From the NCBI GenBank assembly GCA_003249225.1, contig QKJQ01000015.1, positions 1 to 64,000 on the forward strand: a stretch of 64,000 bases of DNA, in the 5' to 3' direction. The notes below the pieces were generated by a model. That model was not told the origin of the DNA. It searched no databases and saw nothing but the letters and a program-made list of their open reading frames with translations. The stretch comes from Clostridia bacterium. GTDB lineage: Bacteria > Bacillota > Clostridia > Lachnospirales > Lachnospiraceae. The position numbers were made by a program, and so were the translations under genes. Below, one piece after another: positions 8,406-17,479 of this stretch (the stretch's first letter is position 1; each line of letters starts with the position of its first letter).

Positions 8406-10118
8406 ATGACGTTCAAAAAGACCTTAAATGTATTTCAACGTCTGATTGTGTTATTCCTATTTATGATTCTGCCAGTCACCGTCATCAGTGCGCTGATCAT
8501 AACCTCCAATCGCAGAAGTCTTGAAAACCAACTGCTGGATTCTACCTACTCCAGTGTATCAAATTTTTCCTCTTCGTTCGACAAAGACATCGAACTGCTG
8601 GCAACTTCTATGAAAAATCTTTCCGTCAACAGTAAGGTTGATAAGCTTTGCTACCAATCTGAAATCATAAGTAAATTTGAACTTTCTCAAAACATTAACA
8701 GTGTTAGGGAGCTTATAACTCAGATGAAAGAAACACACAGTTTTATTTATAACATCAAGCTGTATATTCATCCTCTTCTTCGTGCTTACAATGCCGCCGG
8801 TTATGAACATGGAAGCGTTCAGGTCGTATCAGAAGAGGACTATTCCAGCCTGATTTCCTTACGAAGTCAGTGTACTCCTCTAGTCCTTCGCGGCAATTCT
8901 CTTTACCTGATATATTATGCTTCAATCAGTGACACCAGAAGTATTATCGAAGCAGAATTTGATTTACGCAAGCTTGGAAATCATTTTATTGAAAATGCAC
9001 CGGAAAATTCTTACTATCTGTATTCCTTTGAAGACCGCAATATCATAACCTCTAATATCAGTGATACTGCGCTGCTGTCACAGCTGACATCTTTTTCACC
9101 TGATACAGACGCGATCCGCGAAGTAACCTACCATGATGAGATTTATTATGCCTTCACAACGAATCTTCCGGTAAGCGGCACCAACTATACTGTCCTTGTT
9201 CCAAACAGGCAGCTCCTTGAGCCATTGCAGGTATATACCTTTATTCTGACTGGCTATATCTTGATATCACTCATCTGCATTGCCTTTTTTCTTTATGGCT
9301 GCAACAAGATCATTCACAAGCCGCTTAAAAAACTGATCTTTGCCTTCAGTGCCGTAGAGGTCGGCAATTTTGATGTACGAATTCCTACGGATGGAAGCGA
9401 GGATTTCTCGTACCTTTATCATCATTTCAACGACATGACAGAAAAGCTTGATGAACTGATCACCCAGAATTACCACCAGACACTGCTCCTGCAAAAGGCT
9501 GAATTAAAACAACTTCAGTCCCAAATCAATCCGCACTTCCTCTACAACAGTTTCTTTATGCTGCATCGTATGATTTTATCCGGTATGCAGGAAGAATCAG
9601 AAAATGTATCGAAAATGCTTGGGCAATATTTTAAATACATAACCTATAATCATCAGGATTTAATTCCTCTAAAAAGTGAATATGAACACGCAAAGGTCTA
9701 TAGTACAATTCAGGCGCTTCGTTTTGACGGAAGAATCGAAGTATACTTTGAATCTCTTCCTGCTGCTTTTGACCAGCTTCTGGTTCCGAAACTGATCCTG
9801 CAGCCGCTTCTTGAAAATGCATTTTCCTACGGACTTGAGAACAAGGAAAACAACGGAATCCTTCGAGTTCGTTTTGCACCGGAGGAGAACAAGATTAAAA
9901 TCATAGTAGAAGATAACGGAAATGACCTGACCGATCAAACGCTTTCTGCTATCACAAAAAATATGAGCGAAATGAATGGACTCGATACTTCGACCGAAAT
10001 TACTGCTTTATTCAATATATATCGCCGCATCCGCATATATTCAGATAAACAGAGCACCATGACGGTTGACCGTTCTGAACTTGGTGGAATGCGCGTTTCC
10101 ATTTCTCTTTGCCTGTAA
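8406..10118 (+). CDS. Sensor histidine kinase, YesM family
   Basis: This 570-residue membrane kinase senses an extracellular or envelope signal and phosphorylates the regulator encoded next. A first membrane span lies at about 13-33, followed by a ~240-residue extracellular sensor domain, a second span at about 277-300 and a HAMP linker. The phospho-acceptor region is QINPHFLYNS with His377, of the His_kinase (LytS/YesM) type. The C-terminus is an HATPase with LLENAFSYGLE and VEDNG. It is divergent from the CUT1 sugar operon and 24 bases from the regulator gene, the standard arrangement for sugar-responsive YesMN pairs. Confidence 0.92.
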   Translation: MTFKKTLNVFQRLIVLFLFMILPVTVISALIITSNRRSLENQLLDSTYSSVSNFSSSFDKDIELLATSMKNLSVNSKVDKLCYQSEIISKFELSQNINSVRELITQMKETHSFIYNIKLYIHPLLRAYNAAGYEHGSVQVVSEEDYSSLISLRSQCTPLVLRGNSLYLIYYASISDTRSIIEAEFDLRKLGNHFIENAPENSYYLYSFEDRNIITSNISDTALLSQLTSFSPDTDAIREVTYHDEIYYAFTTNLPVSGTNYTVLVPNRQLLEPLQVYTFILTGYILISLICIAFFLYGCNKIIHKPLKKLIFAFSAVEVGNFDVRIPTDGSEDFSYLYHHFNDMTEKLDELITQNYHQTLLLQKAELKQLQSQINPHFLYNSFFMLHRMILSGMQEESENVSKMLGQYFKYITYNHQDLIPLKSEYEHAKVYSTIQALRFDGRIEVYFESLPAAFDQLLVPKLILQPLLENAFSYGLENKENNGILRVRFAPEENKIKIIVEDNGNDLTDQTLSAITKNMSEMNGLDTSTEITALFNIYRRIRIYSDKQSTMTVDRSELGGMRVSISLCL

Positions 10119-10142
10119 AAAAATGTACCGATTGGAGAATCC

Positions 10143-11789
10143 ATGTACCGAATACTGATTGTTGACGATGAACACCATATTGTGAACTGGCTAAGCTCAT
10201 TACTTGAGCAGAATGAACTGAATCTTGAAGTCCTGAAAGCCTATAAAGGCTCAGATGCATTAAAAACACTTACCGAATACAGAATTGACATTGTACTGCT
10301 GGATATAAAAATGCCTGGCTTGAATGGGCTTCAGGTCGCTGATTACATAGCAGACTTCTGGCCTGCCTGCCGTATCATCTTCCTGACAGGTTTTAATGAT
10401 TTTGATTTTATCTATAAAGCCAATAAGATGAAACACACTTCGTATCTGTTAAAGACCGAAGAAGATCAGGTCCTGCTCTCTGAAATTGCATCCACGATAA
10501 GAGATATTGAGAAAGAACACCGTTTGCAGTTACAGCAAAAAATTGCACAGCAAAAAGATTTCCTTCTTAACTATTGGCCACAAAAAGAATTCATAAAAGA
10601 TATCCTGGCCGGAAAGCCTGTTGACAGAATCGCAGACAGCTTTCAAATAACACCGAACAGCTTTTCTCTTAGTACGGAGGAGTCTGTTTACATTGCCCTT
10701 TGTCATATAAAATGGAGTGACTCCAATTCAGATGCAGACATGCTTCATTTGAACCACATTCTTATCCTTAATCAGACAATCGAAGTAATGCTTCAGGATA
10801 TGTATCCGTTTGTTTCCATCGATCTTAGCAAAAACACCTATCTTTTTCTGTTCCAGAGAAATAAAGGTAATTTACATAAAACGAAACAGGACCCGGTCCT
10901 GTTCTTAAAAGAATCCTTTAATGCCGCTGCTGCGCAGATGAAACATTGTATTTCAACTGTATTGTGCTCTTTTTCCGTCAACTGGCAGGAGCTGGTCTCT
11001 GTTTATGAATCCATGCAGGATTACTTTACGAACCAGGTCAACAAACAAAATCTGTCACAGTCCTATACTTACGTGGTGACAGAAAAAATGCTCTCTTCTT
11101 TAGCGCTCGGCGATATTACCACAAAGAATAAGACCTTTATTCAGCAGGCACTGTATGAATTATCCCATAATTTATACCAGGGTGAATTTGGCAAGTGCCG
11201 TATGTCACTGAAAGAACTTCAAAAAACATATACGCAGAGCAAAAGCATGCACTCCCTGCCTTTGATTGAACTTTATTTTTCAATATCCACACATTTTATG
11301 AAATACATCGTTGATTATAATTTAAATGAGGCGATATCATCACACATAGGTCTGTATCCATTATATTTTATCAATGAGTTTGACACCTGGGACAAGGCTT
11401 TTGATTATCTTTGCAGACTCACCGGTGTACTGGAACAACTGAACCAGACTTCAGAAAAGGATATCACACAAAAATTAGTCGATACCATGAAACAGTATAT
11501 TGCAGATCATCTGACTTTTGAACTCACACTCACAGAGTTATCCGAAGTTGTTAATTACAATCCATCCTACATTTCCAGAATCTTTAAAAAGCAGACCGGA
11601 ATCAGCTTATTTGACTACATCAATGCAGAGCGTATCAATCATGCCAAGCATCTATTGCGCGATACTGATCTTCCCATTAACACAATTGCCGGAACCATTG
11701 GTTTTGATACCTCGCAGTATTTTTCCATTGTATTTAAGAAAACGGTAGGAATCTCTCCGAGAGAATATCGAATGCAGCAATTGATCTAG
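10143..11789 (+). CDS. Response regulator with AraC-type DNA-binding domain, YesN family
   Basis: This 548-residue regulator has an N-terminal receiver domain with acidic pocket DDEHH near residue 8 and phospho-acceptor Asp54 in LLDIKMPG. A long middle region of about 300 residues has no recognisable fold signature. The C-terminus is a double helix-turn-helix AraC domain (LSEVVNYNPSYISRIFKKQT and IAGTIGFDTSQYFSIVFKK). It is the partner of the kinase just upstream and probably activates the divergent sugar importer at 8167. Confidence 0.92.
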   Translation: MYRILIVDDEHHIVNWLSSLLEQNELNLEVLKAYKGSDALKTLTEYRIDIVLLDIKMPGLNGLQVADYIADFWPACRIIFLTGFNDFDFIYKANKMKHTSYLLKTEEDQVLLSEIASTIRDIEKEHRLQLQQKIAQQKDFLLNYWPQKEFIKDILAGKPVDRIADSFQITPNSFSLSTEESVYIALCHIKWSDSNSDADMLHLNHILILNQTIEVMLQDMYPFVSIDLSKNTYLFLFQRNKGNLHKTKQDPVLFLKESFNAAAAQMKHCISTVLCSFSVNWQELVSVYESMQDYFTNQVNKQNLSQSYTYVVTEKMLSSLALGDITTKNKTFIQQALYELSHNLYQGEFGKCRMSLKELQKTYTQSKSMHSLPLIELYFSISTHFMKYIVDYNLNEAISSHIGLYPLYFINEFDTWDKAFDYLCRLTGVLEQLNQTSEKDITQKLVDTMKQYIADHLTFELTLTELSEVVNYNPSYISRIFKKQTGISLFDYINAERINHAKHLLRDTDLPINTIAGTIGFDTSQYFSIVFKKTVGISPREYRMQQLI

Positions 11790-12009
11790 TCTGATTTTTG
11801 TTTTCACTGACTTTTTCGTGCATCAAATGCTAGGTCTTCTTTTGAAAATCTGATAGAATACGCTTGTAAGACATCAACTGATCAGTGACTTACCCCTTAA
11901 ATTAGCAGGCTTATGACGGAGCATTTGCCTGTGCTGCCTCAGGCAATTCCAACTAGGTTGTCCTTTGTCTCTGAGGAAAGCAATGATACACTCCGCATGG
12001 AGGAGCTAA
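11790..12009 (+). other. Intergenic region with two small stem-loops
   Basis: This 220-bp gap between the response regulator and the AraC gene holds two stems: GTAAG/CTTAC (11866-11870 with 11889-11893) enclosing the palindrome ACTGATCAGT, and TTGCCT/AGGCAA (11925-11930 with 11941-11946). An extended -10-like TGATAGAAT lies at 11851-11859 without a good -35. No T-rich terminator follows the regulator gene. Confidence 0.3.
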
Positions 12010-12873
12010 ATGGATTGGCTTGAACGAATGAATCTGGCAATTGACTATATAGAAAAAAATCTGAGTGATGAGATTTCCTACGATAAGGCGGCACAGATCA
12101 ATTGCTGTTCGGTTTATCATTTTCAAAGAATGTTCTCCTTTATAACCGGAGTACCTCTCTCAGAATATATCCGCCGTAGACGTATGACCCTAGCTGCCTT
12201 TGAACTCCAGACAACCGACCATAAGGTGATTGATCTGGCACTCAAATATGGTTATGAATCACCGGAAGCTTTCAGCAGAGCATTTAAAAAGCAGCATGGC
12301 ATTATGCCAATTCAAGCACGAAACACAGGCATTGCTTTAAAAGCCTATCCCAAAATGACCTTCTCCCTATCAATCAAAGGAGATATTGAAATGAATTACC
12401 GAATTGAAGAAAGAAAAGAATTTGAGATGTTTGGAGTTTATGGCATAATCAGTAACGATATGGAGCAAGCTTTTACCAATGTACCTGCCTTTTGCAGAAA
12501 ATGTGATGAGGATGGTACAGTAGATAAAATGAATGCGCTGCTCGGTCGTTTTCCTGACAGCTATCTGCATGCTGCCCTTTATGATCATACAGACGAAGGG
12601 TTTTGCTACATGATCTGTTACTATGCCCCTCCTGCCTTACCGATCCCCCCTGGATTTACAAGGCTGCAGGTACCGGCTCACATCTGGGGCGTATTTCCCA
12701 CAACACCCTCCGGTATACAAGACGTCTGGCGCCGTATTTATTCTGAATGGTTCCCTACTTCTGAATACGAGCAGGCACCGGGACCAACCTTCGAAATGTA
12801 TTACGGACAGGCAGCTCATGAGAACGGAATCAGTGAAGTATGGATTCCACTAAGAAAAAAGACACAAAAGTAA
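12010..12873 (+). CDS. AraC-family regulator with GyrI-like effector domain
   Basis: This 287-residue protein has an N-terminal AraC DNA-binding domain (residues 1-105; two HTH motifs, YDKAAQINCCSVYHFQRMFS and KVIDLALKYGYESPEAFSRA) and a C-terminal GyrI-like/SOUL effector domain (about 130-285) that usually binds small hydrophobic or cationic compounds. The order is that of Rob/YobU-type regulators. Start ATG 12010 follows GGAGGA. No target operon is adjacent on the same strand. It ends at the terminator at 12912-12952. Two similar designs are in this window, at 53721 (AraC) and 13079 (MerR). Confidence 0.88.
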   Translation: MDWLERMNLAIDYIEKNLSDEISYDKAAQINCCSVYHFQRMFSFITGVPLSEYIRRRRMTLAAFELQTTDHKVIDLALKYGYESPEAFSRAFKKQHGIMPIQARNTGIALKAYPKMTFSLSIKGDIEMNYRIEERKEFEMFGVYGIISNDMEQAFTNVPAFCRKCDEDGTVDKMNALLGRFPDSYLHAALYDHTDEGFCYMICYYAPPALPIPPGFTRLQVPAHIWGVFPTTPSGIQDVWRRIYSEWFPTSEYEQAPGPTFEMYYGQAAHENGISEVWIPLRKKTQK

Positions 12874-12911
12874 TTGAACACTTTCCATTGTATTAATATA
12901 AAATCATAAAA

Positions 12912-12952
12912 AACCTCACAGGAAAATACTTAGTAGCATTTCCCTGTGAGGT
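12912..12952. terminator. Bidirectional intrinsic terminator
   Basis: AACCTCACAGG and CCTGTGAGGTT form an 11-bp perfect stem. On the minus strand six T residues follow, so it serves the MerR gene at 13079 well. On the plus strand it lies 38 bases past the AraC stop with a weaker T tail. Confidence 0.8.
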
Positions 12953-13078
12953 TCGTTTATGTATAGCTCTGACCCTGTGCCTTCCACAAATCTTCTGGGT
13001 GATTCGTCAATATCCGTTCCCTTTATTTCGGTCTTCTTACTTTTGCCTTCCTATTTTTACTAGCAGAAATGGTAAGAA

Positions 13079-13900
13079 TCAGCTTTTCTTTCTGACCGGA
13101 TAACACACTTCGGTAACAAGCTCCTCCATATTCTTTGTTTGAGCCGGGCTGACATGATATATGCAGAACATGGCTCCGTTAAATTCATAATCATTATCCC
13201 GTACCCAGGAAGCAACGACCTGGTTCACAGCAGTTATCTGATCATAACTTCCTTTATAGACAGCGGACGCTATAACAACCTCCGGCTCCGTCTTAAAAGT
13301 AACGTGTTCTGTATTCCTGTAACTTCCCTTCACTGACACCTGGATCTCAACATCCACGTCCTTATCTCTAAAATCCTCATCATGAAAAATAGCCAGTGAC
13401 ATACATGGTTCTTCCATCTGTAATGACAACGAGGCTGTTTCTGCTGCCATAGTATTCCACAGAACCCCTTCCTGGTCGTAAGTCGGAAGTATACTCCTGA
13501 CTGACGCAACATATCTTTGTGGCATAACCTTTGCTGTTACATTATAATTCATGGCATTATCATCCTTTCTCAGCCTTTCAAAAGCTGAATCAAGGAGCTG
13601 TATTCGCATGCGTACCTCTTCCTCTTCTGCAAGAAGCTCTGCTCTTTTTATCTTCAGATAATCGTTTAGTGCCGCTGGATCTGCATAATTAATCATGATT
13701 TCACGAATAACGAAAAGTCCAAAGCCCATTTGCCTGAGTTCGGTTATACGACAGGCTGTGGCAAGCTGCTCCTCCTTATAGTACCGATACCCGGTAAAGG
13801 TATCAATCTGCGCCGGCCGTAATACATCGATTTCATCATAATACCGCAGCATACGAATACTGATCCTCGACAGCTTTGAAAAGTCACCTATTTTCAGCAT
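13079..13900 (-). CDS. MerR-family regulator with GyrI-like effector domain
   Basis: This 273-residue BltR/BmrR-like regulator starts with a winged-helix MerR domain (IGDFSKLSRISIRMLRYYDE, then GYRYY) and a dimerisation coiled coil at about 75-120, followed by a GyrI-like ligand domain ending FCIYHVSP. Such proteins twist promoters with over-long spacers to activate them on ligand binding, often multidrug responses. A matching promoter with a 19-bp spacer lies at 14008-14038, upstream of its own gene, so autoregulation is likely. The start follows GAAAGGAAAG. No efflux gene is adjacent. Confidence 0.88.
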   Translation of the reverse strand: MLKIGDFSKLSRISIRMLRYYDEIDVLRPAQIDTFTGYRYYKEEQLATACRITELRQMGFGLFVIREIMINYADPAALNDYLKIKRAELLAEEEEVRMRIQLLDSAFERLRKDDNAMNYNVTAKVMPQRYVASVRSILPTYDQEGVLWNTMAAETASLSLQMEEPCMSLAIFHDEDFRDKDVDVEIQVSVKGSYRNTEHVTFKTEPEVVIASAVYKGSYDQITAVNQVVASWVRDNDYEFNGAMFCIYHVSPAQTKNMEELVTEVCYPVRKKS

Positions 13901-14007
13901 TTTACATCTTTCCTTTCATGGCCATGCTGTGCTGGCTGAATTAGTAATTTCTTCAACCGCATCCTTGCAAGTTTATTTTGATCAAGGTTGTTTCTGAGCT
14001 CATTTTT

Positions 14008-14038
14008 ACTATAAAGTATACCACAGTGTCAGAGTCAA
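14008..14038 (-). promoter_or_regulatory. MerR-type promoter with 19-bp spacer
   Basis: On the minus strand TTGACT (14038-14033) and TATAGT (14013-14008) are 19 bases apart, the spacing typical of MerR-activated promoters. It would start transcription about 100 bases upstream of the MerR gene at 13900. The remainder of 13901-14205 contains a weak plus-strand pair (TTTACA 14081, TAAACT 14104) and nothing else evident. Confidence 0.6.
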
Positions 14039-14205
14039 CCCTTACGTTTATGATTCTGGTATTGCAAGTGTATATAGTGCTTTACAATCCAAAGGCAATG
14101 GGCTAAACTACCTTTGACACTTACAGTATTTTATGGATTGAAACACGATTGTCACAAAATCTTTTGAGCCAGCGCAAAGTGATTCATTATTTGGGAGGTA
14201 GTAAC

Positions 14206-14481
14206 ATGAAAGAACAACTGTTATCTATGCTGATTCAGGCAGATATTTTCACCGCAGAAGAACCAGACAGCAAGAAAATCAATGAAATGGATCCTAAGAA
14301 ACTATACAAAGATAAGGAAGGAAGGAAACTATTCGTAGACCATTATGATTTTACAAACGAAGAAATCATAATAGCATTATTAGCCAAGCAGACCCTCCAT
14401 CTAAAACATATAAAAATCATTGTTATTACTTCGTTTATCCTTGGCCTTCTTGGAATTATCCTGGCACTATCTTTGCAATGA
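14206..14481 (+). CDS. Small tail-anchored membrane protein, unknown function
   Basis: A 91-residue protein I do not recognise. The first two thirds are hydrophilic and charged (EEPDSKKINEMDPKKLYKDK). The last 24 residues form one membrane span ending in only a few residues, a C-tail-anchor layout. ATG 14206 follows GGGAGG, which supports it as a real gene; an upstream ATG at 14149 has no ribosome site. Its stop is one base from the stop of the convergent GNAT gene. Confidence 0.6.
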   Translation: MKEQLLSMLIQADIFTAEEPDSKKINEMDPKKLYKDKEGRKLFVDHYDFTNEEIIIALLAKQTLHLKHIKIIVITSFILGLLGIILALSLQ

Positions 14482-14482
14482 T

Positions 14483-15445
14483 TTAATATTCATCTTCCGT
14501 ACACATAAGGATTCTCTCATCAATTCTCCTGACCACACTTATGGTATAGGCTTTAAAGTATTTCAGCCAGAAGTAATAAGCCGTTGGATTGATGGTCTCA
14601 AAATCAACACCAAGTGTCTGTATTCCTGACTTGGCTAGTTCTGTTTCTGCAAAGTTCAATAAATTCAGCATGATTTTGTTTCCTCGAAATTCCGGCAGAC
14701 AAAAAGCTCCCGTAATGTGCCTGTACTTCTTCCCAGTTGCAAGAAAGGTCTCGCCTTCTTCTGTAATTTTAAGATAGGCACAGATCTGTCCCTCATAAAG
14801 CGTAACAAAAATTCTTGCATTTTCCTCTGCGCATAAATCAAGGAAACGCTCCTTCGTATGCAGGGTTCGGTTCATAAAAAAAGGACTTTTCCGATAATGT
14901 GCATTCAGCATTGCATCAAGAGGATAAGCCAGTTCTCGTTCCTCTGCCTCAAGTTCTTGATATCGGAAGCCCTCCTGAGACACGATCGGATGCTGTTCTA
15001 CGCGCTTGATTGCGTCCATACAGCGCATACCAAATCCATTTCGAAAGAACATCTGCAAGACTTCCTGATCAAAGGCATACAACCCAATTGCATGGGACAC
15101 AGCGCCTGCCAATACCCATTTCTTTGCTGCTGCCTGGTACATGGCTTCATAGATTCCAGCGCGGTTCTCATTCCCCGCCGCATGCGCTCCCATCGGAGAG
15201 AACTGACCCCTAACATCCGTCGAGCCAAAGATCTTATCTATGGGTGGATAGCTGCACAAGAATCCGACCATGGTATCGCCTTCAAAAGCAGCCACCCCAA
15301 GACTATTTTCTGCAAACCAGGTCAGTTCGGGAACACTGGCTGTCAAAGGAAGCTCCGTCACAAACTCTCTTTCCCTCTCATAATCACTGCGTGCAAGGCG
15401 CATGGCTTCTTCACAATGTTCTTTTGTAAAATTAATGATTTTCAT
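14483..15445 (-). CDS. GNAT-family N-acetyltransferase
   Basis: This 320-residue protein looks like a two-GNAT-domain or extended GNAT acyltransferase that would transfer an acetyl group from acetyl-CoA to an unknown amine. The C-terminal half has the fold elements: ITGAFCLPEFRGNKIMLNLL resembles the acetyl-CoA loop, and TLGVDFETINPTAYYFWLKY the conserved C-terminal strand-helix. The N-terminal half (DTMVGFLCSYPP, GRFSPMG-like region) is also GNAT-like. ATG 15445 was chosen over the longer frame because GGAG lies eight bases upstream. Confidence 0.8.
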   Translation of the reverse strand: MKIINFTKEHCEEAMRLARSDYEREREFVTELPLTASVPELTWFAENSLGVAAFEGDTMVGFLCSYPPIDKIFGSTDVRGQFSPMGAHAAGNENRAGIYEAMYQAAAKKWVLAGAVSHAIGLYAFDQEVLQMFFRNGFGMRCMDAIKRVEQHPIVSQEGFRYQELEAEERELAYPLDAMLNAHYRKSPFFMNRTLHTKERFLDLCAEENARIFVTLYEGQICAYLKITEEGETFLATGKKYRHITGAFCLPEFRGNKIMLNLLNFAETELAKSGIQTLGVDFETINPTAYYFWLKYFKAYTISVVRRIDERILMCTEDEY

Positions 15446-15499
15446 TCCATTCTCCATTCTGATTCTGTATTCCATCTGATATAATATGGTATGATAACA

Positions 15500-15666
15500 G
15501 GGTCATAAGGTCATGCGATTCATGCTTACATGAATAAGTATGACTTTGAGACCCGTAAAACACGAAAAAGCAGCCAAGGAATGACGAGTTTCGAGTGTTT
15601 TAGGATTGTGAGAGCACATCGTGCATGACAATCCGCACGTATCAGGGGGCAAATACCTTTTGACCC
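15500..15666 (+). ncRNA. Candidate structured RNA or palindromic element
   Basis: A closing helix pairs GGGTCAtAAGG (15500-15510) with CCTTtTGACCC (15656-15666). It encloses three hairpins: TCATGC/GTATGA plus ATTCATG/CATGAAT with a CTTA loop (15511-15543); AAAACAC/GTGTTTT (15557-15563 with 15595-15601); and GGATTGT/ACAATCC with inner GCAC/GTGC (15603-15634). The layout is a four-way junction ending 65 bases before the HTH gene at 15731. It matches no riboswitch class that I can name. A 32-codon open frame from ATG 15530 lies inside but has no ribosome site. Confidence 0.55.
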
Positions 15667-15730
15667 AACATCTATAGAAGAATCATCTGCTTCTTTTTTA
15701 TTATAACCGAAGAAAGGATCCGGTCACATT

Positions 15731-16204
15731 ATGAATACCACCCCTGAAATCTATACCATTAATGATATTGCTTTCATGACAGGCTTTACGACCAGAACGC
15801 TTCGCACCTACATTAAAAATGGGCTGCTAAAAGGGACTTGCCTCGAAAATAAGTGGATCTTTTCTGCTGAAAACTTTCAGGATTTTCTGAGAGAGCCATA
15901 CATACTTGAAGGTATAAAGATAAAGTATAACAACCTGATTAAGCAGTATCTGCAGGGTGATCCTCTGCATCCAGAACTTGGTATCTTTCATTACGACCTG
16001 CCGGGAACGATGGATGAACTGCTGGTGATTCTTGCAGATATAATGCCTCTGGTCAGTGGAAAAAACATTCCGTTCCTGCGTTATTCTTACTATTACGATG
16101 AGAAACAGCAGAAAGGCCGATTCCTTTTCATTGGAGAGCTTTCCTTGATTCAGGCTGCGGTGGATATCCTGCAGCTAGGAAAAAGCCGTACATTTTCAAA
16201 TTGA
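15731..16204 (+). CDS. MerR-like helix-turn-helix protein
   Basis: This 157-residue protein has an N-terminal MerR-type winged helix (YTINDIAFMTGFTTRTLRTY, then IKNGLLKG and a wing ending KWIFSAENFQDFL). The C-terminal ~95 residues form an unrecognised domain with a strand-rich stretch (FLRYSYYYDEKQQKGRFLFI). It lacks the MerR dimerisation coiled coil. The gene lies 65 bases after the candidate structured RNA and 66 bases before the HExxH-protein gene on the same strand, so the two probably form an operon. Its ligand and targets are unknown. Confidence 0.75.
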   Translation: MNTTPEIYTINDIAFMTGFTTRTLRTYIKNGLLKGTCLENKWIFSAENFQDFLREPYILEGIKIKYNNLIKQYLQGDPLHPELGIFHYDLPGTMDELLVILADIMPLVSGKNIPFLRYSYYYDEKQQKGRFLFIGELSLIQAAVDILQLGKSRTFSN

Positions 16205-16270
16205 AGCGACCTATTGCCTCTGCTATTCTGTAAAAAACGGATGTGCCATGGCACAGGAATGAGGCAGAAA

Positions 16271-17338
16271 ATGACTTCAATGACATTAAAAAAACTTTAC
16301 GCAGCACTGGAGGAGACCCTGGAAACCATAGATTTTGCAAAGCTTTGGCCGGGTTTTCATCGCTATCCCTTTGCCTTATATAACTCAGCAATGGTGATTC
16401 TGGAGGGGAAAGACATTCAAAAGACCGATGAGTTTCTGGCTAATACCGCAATTCTATACCGGGGTCATTACCTTGCCATCTGGCAGCTGGACGACGGTTC
16501 TCTGGATGAATATTATGATGCCTCTGCATTTTTGATTCTTACAAGTAAAATCATTCATGAAATGTTCCATGCCTTCCAGTATGAGTCAAAGGAAAAGCGC
16601 TTTGCCAATGAGCTGGAAGCTCTTACAAGATATCGTTATTCACCAGATTATATGCAGGTAAAACACGAAGAAGATCTGCTGTTGTGCCGATTGACCGAAT
16701 GCTTTTCGCAGCGTATGTTAAATGAATTTCTTGTTCATAGAATGTTTCGTCAAATCGAATACCCTTACGAATATCGTTACGAAGCCTCCATAGAAGCAAT
16801 CGAAGGTTCTGCTTCCTTTGTGGAACTCCAGGTACTAAAACAATGTAACGACACCTTGTATACAATGAGGCTCCGGGAAATCCTCGCACAGGTCAGCACA
16901 TTTTCCAATTTGATTCCGATTCGCATAATCAGCTATGATATCGGTGCCTTATTTCTTACTGTATGCAAGGAGCAACAACTTGATATCAACTGGCTGATTG
17001 GGCCAATGGATGATATATTTTATTCAGGGCTAATTGATTTGGTCAGCTATCAAAAAAAGGAGTACCCGGTATCACCTGACATCAAGGCTTTTTTTGATGA
17101 AGATCAACGAATGCTCCGATCGAAATTCGATGATATACTTCAACACCCTGCTGCCGTATGGCAAGGTGATTTTGAATTACTGGGTCTGAATGTGTATTCT
17201 GCAAGATATCTGGACGGGTACGTTTTTTCCGAGCATTTTATCGCTTACCGGGATGGTGCCACCCCCATTTCACAATGGGGAAATTTTCTCTGTGCATTAC
17301 AGGGTCCAAAGGTCGTAAAAGTCTATAAAGAAGCTTGA
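16271..17338 (+). CDS. Putative HExxH zinc metallopeptidase-like protein
   Basis: A 355-residue protein of unknown family. Residues 96-100 are HEMFH inside a hydrophobic helix (SKIIHEMFHAFQ), the zinc-binding motif of gluzincin-like metallopeptidases. Further on, EAIEGSASFVEL resembles the ExxA-type helix that often supplies the third zinc ligand. No signal peptide or membrane span is seen, so it is cytoplasmic. ATG 16271 follows GAGG; earlier in-frame ATGs are weaker. Pairing with an HTH protein recalls HTH plus metallopeptidase regulators of the ImmA type, but I see no homology to ImmA, and protease activity is inference from the motif. Confidence 0.6.
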   Translation: MTSMTLKKLYAALEETLETIDFAKLWPGFHRYPFALYNSAMVILEGKDIQKTDEFLANTAILYRGHYLAIWQLDDGSLDEYYDASAFLILTSKIIHEMFHAFQYESKEKRFANELEALTRYRYSPDYMQVKHEEDLLLCRLTECFSQRMLNEFLVHRMFRQIEYPYEYRYEASIEAIEGSASFVELQVLKQCNDTLYTMRLREILAQVSTFSNLIPIRIISYDIGALFLTVCKEQQLDINWLIGPMDDIFYSGLIDLVSYQKKEYPVSPDIKAFFDEDQRMLRSKFDDILQHPAAVWQGDFELLGLNVYSARYLDGYVFSEHFIAYRDGATPISQWGNFLCALQGPKVVKVYKEA

Positions 17339-17479
17339 TCGTACTGGTTACCTTTATTCATCGACTACTTCGCGTGCACTAAGACCCTCCCGTCATCCGG
17401 GCCTTTGGCATCGATCGTTTTGCTTCGACTGTTCCATAATCATGTTTCCTTATGCGGCAGCATTTTCGACGCAGTATTG

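Noticed and set aside
15571..15580. SRP-RNA-like string GCAGCCAAGG in the 15.5-kb element
   Set aside because: The flanks do not form the SRP domain-IV hairpin; a ten-base match alone is not evidence.
15530..15628. A 32-codon open frame inside the candidate structured RNA
   Set aside because: No ribosome site, and it is interrupted by the stems that define the element. Kept only as a note.
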